Program-made: the position numbers and the translations under genes
Notes under the pieces: model-generated
What the model saw: the letters and a program-made list of their open reading frames with translations, nothing else
Databases searched by the model: none
What the model was told of the DNA's origin: nothing
Assembly (NCBI RefSeq): GCF_026151205.1
Contig: NC_087072.1
Span: forward strand, 1,445,375-1,509,374
Direction: 5' to 3'
DNA: 64,000 nt
From: Bolinopsis microptera
Lineage: Eukaryota; Ctenophora; Tentaculata; Lobata; Bolinopsidae
Shown: one piece after another, positions 1 through 11,412 of the stretch
Layout of the letters: the number at the start of each line of letters is the position of its first letter
Position numbering within the stretch: position 1 is the first letter of the stretch

Positions 1-3000
1 GTTTTGTATTGTAACGCTAGGACACTAGGCCGTGTTTTGTATTGTAACGCTAGGACACTATGCCGTGTTTTGTATTGTAACGCTAGGACACTAGGCCGTG
101 TTTTGTATTGTAACGCTAGGACACTAGGCCGTGTTTTGTATTGTAACGCTAGGATACTAGGCCGTGTTTTGTATTGTAACGCTAGGACACTAGGCCGTGT
201 TTTGTATTGTAACGCTAGGATACTAGGCCGTGTTTTGTATTGTAACGCTAGGATACTAGGCCGTGTTTTGTATTGTAACGCTAGGACACTAGGCCGTGTT
301 TTGTATTGTAACGCTAGGACACTAGGCCGTGTTTTGTATTGTAACACTAGGACACTAGGCCGTGTTTTGTATTGTAACGCTAGGATACTAGGCCGTGTTT
401 TGTATTGTAACGCTAGGATACTAGGCCGTGTTTTGTATTGTAACGCTAGGACACTAGGCCGTGTTTTGTATTGTAACGCTAGGACACTAGGCCGTGTTTT
501 GTATTGTAACGCTAGGACACTAGGCCGTGTTTTGTATTGTAACACTAGGACACTAGGCCGTGTTTTGCATTGTAACGCTAGGACACTAGGCCGTGTTTTG
601 TATTGTAACGCTAGGACACTAGGCCGTGTTTTGTATTGTAACGCTAGGATACTAGGCCGTGTTTTGTATTGTAACGCTAGGACACTAGGCCGTGTTTTGT
701 ATTGTAACGCTAGGACATTAGGCCGTGTTTTGTATTGTAACGCTAGGACACTATGTCGTGTTTTGTATTGTAACGCTAGGACACTAGGCCGTGTTTTGTA
801 TTGTAACGCTAGGACACTAGGCTGTGTTTTTTATTGTAACGCTAGGGCTCTAGGCCGTGTTTTGTATTGTAACGCTAAGACACTAGGCCGTGTTTTGTAT
901 TGTAACGCTAGGACACTAGGCTGTGTTTTGTATTGTAACGCTAGGACACTAGGCCGTGTTTTGTATTGTAACGCTAGGACACTAGGCCGTGTTTTGTATT
1001 GTAACGCTAGGACACTAGGCCGTGTTTTGTATTGTAACGCTAGGACACTAGGCCGTGTTTTGTATTGTAACGTTAGGACACTAGGCTGTGTTTTGTATTG
1101 TAACGCTAGGACACTAGGCCGTGTTTTGCATTGTAACACTAGGACACTAGGCCGTGTTTTGTATTGTAACGCTAGGACACTAGGCCGTGTTTTGTATTGT
1201 AACGCTAGGACATTAGGCCGTGTTTTGTATTGTAACGCTAGGACACTAGGCCGTGTTTTGTATTGTAACGCTAGGACACTAGGCCGTGTTTTGTATTGTA
1301 ACGCTAGGATACTAGGCCGTGTTTTGTATTGTAACGCTAGGACACTAGGCCGTGTTTTGTATTGTAACGCTAGGATACTAGGCCGTGTTTTGTATTGTAA
1401 CGCTAGGACACTAGGCCGTGTTTTGTATTGTAACGCTAGGACACTAGGCCGTGTTTTGTATTGTAACGCTAGGACATTAGGCCGTGTTTTGTATTGTAAC
1501 GCTAGGACACTAGGCCGTGTTTTGTATTGTAACGCTAGGACACTAGGCCGTGTTTTGTAATGTAACGCTAGGACACTAGGCCGTGTTTTGTAATGTAACG
1601 CTATAGGACACTAGGCTGTGTTTTGTAATGTAACGCTAGGACACTAGGCCGTGTTTTGTATTGTAACGCTAGGACACTAGGCCGTGTTTTGTATTGTAAC
1701 GCTAGGACACTATGTCGTGTTTTGTAATGTAACGCTATAGGACACTAGGCCGTGTTTTGTAATGTAACGCTAGGACACTATGCCGTGTTTTGTATTGTAA
1801 CGCTAGGACATTAGGCCGTGTTTTGTATTGTAACGCTAGGACACTATGTCGTGTTTTGTATTGTAACGCTAGGACACTAGGCCGTGTTTTGTATTGTAAC
1901 GCTAGGACACTAGGCTGTGTTTTTTATTGTAACGCTAGGGCACTAGGCCGTGTTTTGTATTGTAACGCTAAGACACTAGGCCGTGTTTTGTATTGTAACG
2001 CTAGGACACTAGGCTGTGTTTTGTATTGTAACGCTAGGACACTAGGCCGTGTTTTGTATTGTAACGCTAGGACACTAGGCCGTGTTTTGTATTGTAACGC
2101 TAGGACACTAGGCCGTGTTTTGTATTGTAACGCTAGGACACTAGGCCGTGTTTTGTATTGTAACGCTAGGATACTAGGCCGTGTTTTGTATTGTAACGCT
2201 AGGACACTAGGCCGTGTTTTGTATTGTAACGCTAGGATACTAGGCCGTGTTTTGTATTGTAACGCTAGGACACTAGGCCGTGTTTTGTATTGTAACGCTA
2301 GGACACTAGGCCGTGTTTTGTATTGTAACGTTAGGACACTAGGCTGTGTTTTGTATTGTAACGCTAGGACACTAGACCGTGTTTTGTATTTTAACACTAG
2401 GACACTAGGCCGTGTTTTGTATTGTAACGCTAGGACACTAGGCCGTGTTTTGTATTGTAACACTAGGACACTATGCCGTGTTTTGTATTGTAACGCTAGG
2501 ACACTAGGCCGTGTTTTGTATTGTAACGCTAGGACACTAGGCCGTGTTTTGTATTGTAACGCTAGGATACTAGGCCGTGTTTTGTATTGTAACGCTAGGA
2601 CACTAGGCCGTGTTTTGTATTGTAACGCTAGGATACTAGGCCGTGTTTTGTATTGTAACGCTAGGACACTAGGCCGTGTTTTGTATTGTAACGCTAGGAC
2701 ACTAGGCCGTGTTTTGTATTGTAACGCTAGGACACTAGGCCGTGTTTTGTATTGTAACGCTAGGACACTAGGCCGTGTTTTGTATTGTAACGCTAGGATA
2801 CTAGGCCGTGTTTTGTATTGTAACGCTAGGATACTAGGCCGTGTTTTGTATTGTAACGCTAGGACACTAGGCCGTGTTTTGTATTGTAACGCTAGGACAC
2901 TAGGCCGTGTTTTGTATTGTAACGCTAGGACACTAGGCCGTGTTTTGTATTGTAACACTAGGACACTAGGCCGTGTTTTGCATTGTAACGCTAGGACACT

Positions 3001-3065
3001 AGGCCGTGTTTTGTATTGTAACGCTAGGACACTAGGCCGTGTTTTGTATTGTAACGCTAGGACAA
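1..3065. repeat. 33-bp minisatellite/satellite array, about 93 units
   Basis: Tandem 33-bp units begin before the window edge and end at about 3065, where the sequence leaves the unit. Typical differences are gacac/gatac, ggccgt/gctgt and cgc/cac substitutions. Between about 1550 and 1790 a subtype reads gtaatg in place of gtattg, and two units there carry an extra 2 bp. Because 33 is a multiple of 3, the array is open in long frames on both strands, giving 11-residue periodic ORFs. These have no independent start, domain or codon bias and are by-products of the repeat. Confidence 0.97.
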
Positions 3066-3113
3066 TACCTGCCAGAACGTGATATTTATAAAACTTATAT
3101 AGCGTATTTTATG

Positions 3114-3302
3114 TTATCACATTAATCGAGATTGCTTTGGGATAACATAAATTTACAACCTTTGATAGCACATCTGAATATCAGAGCTACTAGATCTAGA
3201 CCTTTATGTAAAATATATTGTTATAATATAACAATGTTACGGTCTTGAATGAAAATGTTGTATCAGACAGCTCAGACTAGACATATTATAGATTATAGAA
3301 TC
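3114..3302 (+). repeat. Dispersed direct repeat, copy 1 (about 185 bp)
   Basis: This stretch is nearly identical to 4783-4970. Shared landmarks are atcacattaatcga, the long AT run around ttgttataatataacaatg, and cagacagctcagactaga. The two copies differ at only a handful of positions, so the duplication is recent. It codes for nothing visible and may be part of an uncharacterised transposable element. Confidence 0.85.
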
Positions 3303-4782
3303 AATACAGGGTGGGCCAAACGTCATTGGGCATACCGCATACGTTGGCCTTAGGCTTAGCCTAAATAGCTCCGCCGTGTTTTATATTTGAGAGCTGTTGC
3401 TTTGCAGATAGCATACTGTACCTTCTGGTTCGAGGATTTTGTCGTCATAATTCGAAAATTCGAATATTTTAGACCACGCCCATTCATTATTAAAAGACCT
3501 ATATTGTTCTCTCTGAACATGCAGGACGTTTAATTTTGTTCAGAGACGGTTAGGTAGATAATTCTTACATGTTGCATCTGATCAAAAATATGACGTGAAA
3601 CGGATTTGAAATGAATGAGTTATCAAGCATTTAATTTATCTTGTTAGCAAAATTTATTGGGTGATTATGTGACACGACACCTTAATTGGGCTACTCTAAA
3701 AATTCTCACTGTGTAAATCTGATATGACGTACCCCATGCTATGCTTTAGGCGTGCTACCTGAGCCTTAGGAATTATTAAAGAATTCAGCTGGCGGAAAAT
3801 GAATAGTGAAACATAAGTATAACTGTTGCGAAAGGATAACTTTAGTTAAAATATGCACACGATCATAAACAACAATAAATCTACAGAAAATTCTCAATAT
3901 GACCTCCGTTCTTCTCTACGACCAACTTGCAACTACAGGCTCAAATTGAGCCTTTGGTTAGTATGTTTATTGAAAAGCATTTCAGTGCATATTTTGCTTC
4001 ATATGTGGTATATGAATGTGGTCATTGCTAACTATTTGCCGTGTAAAACAGTTTAACTTTAAACCATGAAATAGGCGTTGTACTTGTAAAATATGGGCGA
4101 GGCAGTGAGATTTAAAATTGGCACGAAGACAAGTTTTGATGCTAAAGATCTAAAGCATCAACTCCCATTGATCAATTTTAATTAACATTCGATGCCAACG
4201 GAACCAGGAGAACGGCCAATTCATTCCTGACTAATTCACCCTTCATTCCTGACTTTTTAATTCATTCTTCGCTAAACTAAATTTGATTATCCTGTTATTG
4301 ATCATACTCAAAAAAGTTAAATTCAAGTACCAACACCACGGCATGTGTAACAATGGTAACTAGTAGTGTAACTATGGTAACTAGTAGTGTACCTAACTAT
4401 AGTAACACGAAAAGTTGTGCGATTATTTGAATACAGAATCCACAGTTTGGTAGATATTGAGCTAATAATCATAGAGAATATTACTTTTTGTATAAAGTTA
4501 GTTTCATTCAAAAATATTGCTATTTGACCAATTTATAGGCCAAAATCGATCAAATTTGGTGCGTATGCCCAAATATGGGCATATGTTTTTCGGCTCATAC
4601 TTCAGTCAATTTTGTCCAATCTTGATGAAAATTCATATACGAGTTCCGGAACCTCCTCAAAAGTTCGGTCACAGGCCGTAGTTTGTTGGTCAATTTCTAT
4701 CTCCAAATCAAATTTCACCGAAAAAATCAGGGTGAACCCCTTAATTATGATGTGTTGCTTTGGTGCCTTTAAAGCTTTAATA
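3303..4782. other. Non-coding stretch; one mariner-type terminus
   Basis: I see no supported gene here. At 3305 the sequence TACAGGGTGGGCCAAA resembles a Tc1/mariner terminal inverted repeat with its TA. A close relative occurs at 49324. The 60-70-codon ORFs look random. A short duplication (ggtaactagtagtgta) lies at about 4354-4400. Confidence 0.5.
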
Positions 4783-4970
4783 TTATCACATTAATCGAAT
4801 TTGCTTTGGGATAACTTAAATTTAAAACCTCTGATAGCACATCTGAATATCAGAGCCACTAGATCTAGACCTTTATGTAAAATATATTGTTATAATATAA
4901 CAATGTTACGGTCTTGAATGAACATGTTGTATCAGACAGCTCAGACTAGAAAATATATAGAATTAATATA
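4783..4970 (+). repeat. Dispersed direct repeat, copy 2 (about 185 bp)
   Basis: Second copy of the 3114-3302 repeat, in the same orientation about 1.67 kb downstream. Homology starts at atcacattaatcga and fades after cagctcagactaga. The flanks of the two copies are unrelated, as expected for a dispersed element or a short segmental copy. Confidence 0.85.
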
Positions 4971-5033
4971 TCTGTGATAACGGTATCGAGGAAAAATTGT
5001 AAGTGAAAGTCCTTATTTTTGGCACCAACTCAC

Positions 5034-6033
5034 CTTTTTGTTATAGAAACACCATTTTTAGGAGCTGGTTCTGATAAATCTGACGTGCTCTTACTTTGAG
5101 ACTTGCTACCGCTCACCTTCAGACTGAGGGATGGCGATGCAAAATTGAAAATATTTAACAAGAAACTAATTTGGGTCAAATAATAAGGAAAGTGATGACG
5201 TCAGCGATTAAATAATAATGACCGGAGTTAAATACAGTTGAACTTCTCTGTAACAGCCTCTTTTTTATTTCCATTATAGCATTATACAATCTAAGTTTGA
5301 CCCATATCTATAATCTCTGAAATTTTGGTGCAATTTGGAGACGAATTACGTGAGTTATTCAGAGGTTGCGTGTGGGTAGTCACTTATGGGCCACCCTGTA
5401 CGTGGGAGGATACAGATTACAGAGTCGATAAAAACTGAAAATCACCTGCTAGCTCGCGAAGTAGGCCTTTTCACAGGTTTAGGCTCTAAACCTTTCCCAG
5501 GTTCGGGGCTTCTCCGAGATTTAGGTTCTGGTGTCCGCACCGTCTGCAATCTGCCGAACTTCTCTCTCATTTCCTCTATATCTCTGTCGTATGTGTGGAG
5601 AATGGCACTAGAAAGTTTCCTGCGGGTACGACTTAGGAGTACCTAACGATCATCAAAGTGAGTGTAGATAAAATCAAACAAAGCCGGAGGGTGCACACAA
5701 GAAACTTTGGCGGTACGGATGGTACTGAAAGAAAAGGGTCCGAAAGATGACCTCGAAATTTAGAATCTTGGTTATCAAAGAGGTGATGGTATTGGACCTC
5801 AAGATTGTTATATGTAAACCTAATTTGATCAACCGGCACTACAATTCCTCTGTTTAATTTTTTGAATTCATTATCTTGATGAATCAATTCACCGAGATTA
5901 GGGGACATACAGGAAAAAGTTCTCACCTCATTTCTTCGACTTTCTTATCGGTTTCCATTGTATGGTGATTGTTGCGCACATTGAGTCTCTTAATGTCGAG
6001 AGGTTTGATGTTGTCTACTCTACTGGTGGCCAT
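5034..6033 (-). CDS. Unrecognised basic Ser/Lys/Pro-rich gene, first three coding exons (3' end not found)
   Basis: Three minus-strand exons join in phase. Exon 1 (6033-5927) begins at an ATG reading MATSRVDNIKPLDIKRL and ends at a GTGAGA donor. Exon 2 (5631-5446) follows an AAG-type acceptor and reads through RKLSSAILHTYDRDIEEMRE and KFGRLQTVRTPEPKSRRSPE. Exon 3 (5123-5034) follows CCCTCAG and reads SLKVSGSKSQSKSTSDLSEP up to AAAAG/GTGAGT. All three junctions are phase 2. The product is basic and probably disordered, with one short helical, charged segment (YDRDIEEMREKFGRL). I recognise no domain. The last exon shown lacks a stop, so the gene continues toward lower coordinates. The ORFs printed by the opposite strand here are shadows. 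Confidence 0.6.
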
Positions 6034-8268
6034 TGTGCCTGTTAACAGGAAACTTGTTGGGGGATTCGCTAGAAACGCATCAGTTGTACGATTGTATAAT
6101 AATATAGTTACATAATTGACACCAAGGAAAGTTACATAATTAAGCTAATTGTCATGATTTAAAGCTGCAACCTCCCCCACATCACAGTGTTTATAAAGTG
6201 CTAATTTTGTGAAGGAGTCAAATCATAGAATATTGTAAATAATGTGACTGTAAGTAAGTCCCTGACTGTTTAGTGTTTATACGAATAAGCCAGATAATTA
6301 AAGGACCTGAAAGCTCCTGTATGTTGGCCCAGAAAGTTTCACAGCGCTTCTGATCATTGGAGAGGTGTTTAGAACAAGTAAAATGGGTATAAAGGTACAA
6401 TAATCGAATATTATGCCCCGCTGAACCGATATAACTATTAATCTTGAAACATGAGCAACTATTTGACACCCTTTCGAATACGCAGTTAATTGTATCTATG
6501 AAGGATCATTCACACTTCACATATTACAAAAACACTGAATTTCTGATTAAAATTTATTGTACTTGGGACAACGGTATTAATGGTGTCAAATTATCTTTTC
6601 CTAATATTCGAACAATAGAAAAAAAAAACAACAATAAAAAAGAAAGAAGATCAAAATTAGAAATACGACTCTGAACGCTTAAATGGATAATAAAATCGCT
6701 GAACACATCTGCCAAACATTCTTACAAGATATACGCTAGATATTACTTGCTAAGGTCTTGAGGGCTGTCCTTGGCAAGAGAGGGCCTGCTCCGGTGAACT
6801 GCAGCTCAATAACCAATGGTCTATTCAGCAGCGGAGATGATTAAATTTCACGCAATTGCTCCCGGTTTACGTGCTGGAGTCAGTGTTCCGACGAAATAGG
6901 ATTAATTTCGATCGAATTGAAGCTGAAATGCACATCAAAAAGTTACGCATCAAAAATGGGGAAAGTAAAATTCGATTGAGGGTTTGAATAACCATGGTGG
7001 AAATTCGCCATAATTTATATAGTTAAGATCTATCAACTAATAGTAATTCTCACAGACTGGTTAACATTTGGTGATATAACATTCAATTAAGCGGAAACAA
7101 TTACCTTACTCGGGAATATTATGACTGGGATAAAGTGGTGGGTTTTGGAAAATTCCGCCATATTTTTCCCGGTCATTAATTTTCCCAGTCATAAATTAAC
7201 CCGCTATAATATTCTATAGTAAGATAATCACATTCCCCAGTTAACCCAAGGCTGTTATCACGACTTTTGTTCAATTAGCAAATTACATACTTTTCAGAAT
7301 CTCGATTTAACCGTAATTCAGTTAAACAGGAACGAACATTGAACGTATTGAAAATGACCGTCATTAATTTTCTCAAATTATCGCCGGTATCTATGAATCA
7401 TGACCCATTAATCATAATGAAACACTAGCCACAGTCTTGAACAGGTGTTAAAAAACAAAATGAAGCAAACATTATCTTTTATGAAATGTAGTGTTGTTAT
7501 CGGCTCCCTGGTAATGCGATACTAAAATCACCCACTTTTCTTCTTTTTTGGCTATCAAGGTTATATCTTCCTTGAGGGGTTATAAGAAGCTCTCGTGCTC
7601 CGATTGAATTAAAACTTCATATAATTATAAGTGGCGATGGAGATTGTTTCAAACCAAAAATACCAACAATATCAAGGTCACGACGCATTTCAATGCTTGA
7701 ACGGTTTCATAGCAACTGCAATGTCATGGTTTGGCTTGATAACAATAATATAATTCCGATATGGAAGAAAGTGAACGTGACACTTCTTCCGATTTTTACT
7801 AGAAAATTATCCACAGCAAAGAAAAAACGACAATAACTAAAGAAAATGGTTTTCGGTTACTAGATTCACAGATAGTGGTAGGATTTAGGGGGCGGAGGGG
7901 CAAGTTATCAAGAATATTTGCTTGTCAGAAAAATATGAATATTAAACAATTATGAAAGATCTTTTCAAGCTAAGTTTATCTTACTTTATGAATGTAGTAC
8001 GCGCAGGACACTGAAGACCATTTTAGGTAAAATAAACCCAAGGATTACATATTCTATGAGTAAAATATATAATATGAAGCTTGCAAATGGATTATTAATC
8101 GCCTGTAAATTGCAGGCAAATAGGCAAATGGTTGATAATGATAGCAGATACGTCATACTCATTGACGTAACATGGTGACTGGTGAGTGATGGTGATATCA
8201 CTCACCATGCTACTCCTATTTATCATACACAGGACATCCCTAATATGGATAACCAAAGAGTACAGTGA
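6034..8268. other. Non-coding stretch upstream of the 5-6 kb gene
   Basis: No convincing exon, RNA gene or element is visible. The A-rich run at about 6619-6655 and several short imperfect inverted repeats (for example around 7125-7200, tatgactggga paired with tcccagtcata) are the only structures noted. The promoter of the minus-strand gene starting at 6033 should lie at the low end of this stretch, but no element stands out. Confidence 0.4.
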
Positions 8269-8877
8269 GAGGTAAAGTAGGTAAAGTAGGTAAAGTAGGT
8301 AAAGTAGGTAAAGTAGGTAAAGTAGGTAAAGTAGGTAAAGTAGGTAAAGTAGGTAAAGTAGGTAAAGTAGGTAAAGTAGGTAAAGTAGGTAAAGTAGGTA
8401 AAGTAGGTAAAGTAGGTAAAGTAGATAAAGTAGGTAAAGTAGGTAAAGTAGGTAAAGTAGGTAAAGTAGGTAAAGTAGGTAAAGTAGGTAAAGTAGGTAA
8501 AGTAGGTAAAGTAGGTGAAGTAGGTAAAGTAGGTAAAGTAGGTAAAGTAGGTAAAGTAGGTAAAGTAGGTTAAGTAGGTAAAGTAGGTAAAGTAGGTAAA
8601 GTAGGTAAAGTAGGTAAAGTAAGTAAAGTAGGTAAAGTAGGTAAAGTAAGTAAAGTAGGTAAAGTAGGTAAAGTAGGTAAAGTAGGTAAAGTAGGTAAAG
8701 TAGGTAAAGTAGGTAAAGTAGGTAAAGTAGGTAAAGTAGGTAAAGTAGGTAAAGTAGGTAAAGTAGGTAAAGTAGGTAAAGTAGGTAAAGTAGGTAAAGT
8801 ATGTAAAGTAGGTAAAGTAGGTAAAGTAGGTAAAGTAGGTAAAGTAGGTAAAGTAGGTAAAGTAGGTAAAGTAGGTA
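8269..8877. repeat. 9-bp minisatellite (ggtaaagta)n, about 68 units
   Basis: Almost perfect 9-bp tandem array. Rare variants are gataaagta, ggtgaagta, ggttaagta, agtaaagta and tgtaaagta. The 9-bp period gives meaningless periodic ORFs (Gly-Lys-Val on plus, Leu-Leu-Tyr on minus). Each plus-strand unit contains AGGTAAAG, a near match to a 5' splice site. Confidence 0.97.
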
Positions 8878-9256
8878 GAGCAGGAGACGCACTGTACAGG
8901 TTAGTTAGCTCTTAGGATCCCTAGGACACAGTGTAGTAACCATAGTAACCAGTGGATATGCTCAGCCAAAACTCAAAAGTAAGATAATTGAGACTAGTGA
9001 CGATATATACGATACTCTTTGGTGCCTTCCAAATTAGTATAAGAGGATCAATACGTTATAAAGTTATAACGTAGGACTAATAGAGTTAGTAAAGTAGTAA
9101 GGAGCCTGCTGCACTTAGTGATTTGTAGTATAGACTTTGTAGTATAAGATAGGAAAATAGGAGGATGGTAGATAATGATGACGTCATACTCATTACTCAT
9201 TGACGTAGCATAGCGTAACTCAAAAGTAAGATAAGTAACATAATGGTTATACAATA

Positions 9257-9360
9257 CTGTTTGATGCCTTATACTTTGTAGTATAAGTTTTATAAGTAAT
9301 GAGGATCCCCGCTGAACTTAGTGAACTAATAGTGTGAGGATGTTGGTGTGATGTTATATA
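9257..9360 (+). repeat. About 104-bp direct repeat, left copy
   Basis: Nearly identical to 11311-11412. Both copies run from ctgttt(g)gtgcc through ttgtagtataagttttata to ggtgtgatgttatata. The pair is an older tandem duplication of the host locus. The LINE at 9361-11262 is inserted at the end of this copy. Confidence 0.85.
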
Positions 9361-11262
9361 CTGACTATTATAACCCTAAATCCTACAGAACCATTACTCA
9401 AGCTCTAGTACCACTCAAGTGGATGGAACGTATAGTGTTGTGGCACATGGAGGAAGACCTTAAGATATACTCAGAACTTAATAAAAAACAATACGGTTTT
9501 GTCAAAGGTACCTCAACTGAGACAGCTCTACACAAAGTAGTACACAAAATAGAATGGACAATCATAAGCTCCGGTATGGCTCTAGGAACTTTCTTAGATG
9601 TCGAAGGGGCCTTCGACAATGTAGCATTCAAGTCTATAGAGAAGGCCCTGGACCGGAAATGTGAGTCGTCTTCAGTCAACAAATGGATTATGTCTCTACT
9701 CCGCAATAGAACCACGAACGTGGAACTAAACGGGTGCAGGAAATCCATTGTTATAAGAAAAGGATGTCCACAAGGTGGGATCCTGTCTCCATTCTTATAG
9801 AACCTGGTAGTTGACAGTCTCTTGTCGTACACCAAAGACAAGATCCCATGTGACCTGCAAGGGTTCGCGGACGATTTTGAATTATTATATTTATAGCCAC
9901 GTTGGAGGGACCGGAAAAATGCGGAAACCAGGGCTTTGATGCCGATCATCTCAGAGAGATGACGCAGAAAAGTCTTGAAACCATCATGAACTGGTGCACC
10001 GATAACGGGCTGAAGCTAAGTACACTAAAAACACATACAGTAATGTTCACCTGGAGGAGGAAATGAGAATTCTCAGAACCTCTAACAGTGAACGGAACTG
10101 AAATGAGCATGCGTAATTCAACTAAGTTTCTAGGAGTAGCACTCGATAGCACAAAACTTTAACGAACAGTTACTAAAGGCTATCATTCTCAATTCTGAAG
10201 GACAAGATCAACAGACTACATCACTGAATGTTGACATTGGTTTTAGACCTCTCAGAGTATGAGGAAATCGAGAACGATACCAACACCATACAATGCTACA
10301 CAGATGGCTCCAAAATGAATGAACAAGTTGGAGCAGGAGTGTACATTGTGGATAACGACACCCCTCCACGCGAGGAGTCCTACCACCTAGGAACCAACTC
10401 AACTGTCTTCCAGGCCGATATCTTTGCCGTAGGCACAGCGGCAAAAATACTACGAGAATCTGGAACCAAAACTAGAAAAATCATCATAAACTGTGATAGC
10501 CAGGCGACAATAATGGGAATGAGCAATATCAAAGTCAAATCAAAAAGCACCAGCACAGCAATAAGTGGGCTGAACCAACTAGCAATGGACAATCAAGTCC
10601 TACTACGATGGATACCAGCTCATAAAGGCTATGATGGTAACGAAAAGGCAGACTCTCTTGCCAAAAAAGGCTCTGATAAATTGGACTCCGCCCAAGTGCT
10701 ACTACCAATACCAAAAGTATTATGGAAGGGAGCCTTGCGGAGTATAAGTTATCGGAAAATGAGGGAAAGATGGAGAACGTTGCCCAACACTCACTTCAAA
10801 CGAGTATGGAGACATAATAGTTCGCCCGATCAATCCCGAAACTTGGCAAAGAGAGCACAAGAACAGCGACACAATTCCTTACTGGACATTGTGAACTAAA
10901 CTACCACATTAATAAGTTCAAGCCGACAACGGTCCCCAAAACTTGTCCATATTGTCTTATGGAAGAGGATACAATGAACCACTTTATTGGTCAGTGCCCG
11001 AAATGGTCTTACCAACGAGGAGGATACTTAGATTCCTTCTATCTTAGTGTGACAGACATAGTGGACAAGTTCTCACTACCAAGGATCATCGGCTTCATAC
11101 AAGCAACAAAACGATTTACTAAATGCGGAGAAAACAAAGTTTAACTTTTTTTCTCGACTAATTAATTTTTACCGGGGTAAGCACAGGGCTCCAATGTTCT
11201 ATCTTACAGTGGTCACGATCTTTCCATTAGTGATAATGACCACAGCCCCCTACGAAGAAGAA
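9361..11262 (+). mobile_element. 5'-truncated, decayed non-LTR retrotransposon (RT and RNase H; R1/LOA/I-like)
   Basis: The fragment begins inside the reverse transcriptase. Fingers/palm sequence includes the QYGFVKGTSTETAL block, the catalytic FLDVEGAFDNV, and KGCPQGGILSP up to a stop at 9798-9800. The second catalytic motif FADDF and the later KFLGVALD motif follow in other frames with further stops and a frameshift. An RNase H domain (10228-10899) has YTDGS, NCDSQA and NEKADSLAKKG; its usual Glu is Asp (VFQADIFAV). A C-terminal CPYCLMEEDTMNHFIGQCP knuckle lies at about 10940-11010. The 3' end is a short (GAA)n tail. An 11-bp target duplication, gatgttatata, lies at 9350-9360 and 11263-11273. 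RT plus RNase H without an LTR fits the I/LOA/R1 side of the LINE tree. The element is dead. Confidence 0.9.
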
Positions 11263-11310
11263 GATGTTATATAGTTATATACTTATATAATATATAGGTC
11301 GGAGACAATT

Positions 11311-11412
11311 CTGTTTGGTGCCTTACTTTGTAGTATAAGTTTTATAAATAATGAGGAGCCCCGCTGAACTTAGTGAACTAATAGTGTGAGGATGTTGGTG
11401 TGATGTTATATA
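11311..11412 (+). repeat. About 104-bp direct repeat, right copy
   Basis: Intact partner of 9257-9360, without an insertion. It continues into ggtcggag, which also occurs just upstream at about 11297, showing that the duplication unit was roughly 115 bp. Confidence 0.85.

Noticed and set aside
1..3082. Long ORFs of 518, 430 and 344 codons made of 11-residue repeats
   Set aside because: They exist only because the array unit is 33 bp, a multiple of 3; both strands are open and there is no start context, domain or codon pattern.
3305..5395. A 2.1-kb mariner-type element between TACAGGGTGGGCCAAA at 3305 and the inverted TACAGGGTGGCCCAT ending at 5395
   Set aside because: The interval contains a spliced host exon (5123-5034) and one copy of a repeat whose other copy lies outside. 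There is no transposase, and similarity between the ends is short. Two unrelated solo ends are more likely.
5386..5646. 86-codon plus-strand ORF
   Set aside because: It is the antisense shadow of the spliced exon at 5631-5446 on the minus strand.
8095..8892. 265-codon minus-strand ORF of Leu-Leu-Tyr repeats and its plus-strand Gly-Lys-Val partner
   Set aside because: Pure translation of the 9-bp array. The non-repeat tail has no recognisable domain.
9398..9949. 183-codon minus-strand ORF
   Set aside because: Antisense of the LINE reverse transcriptase domain.
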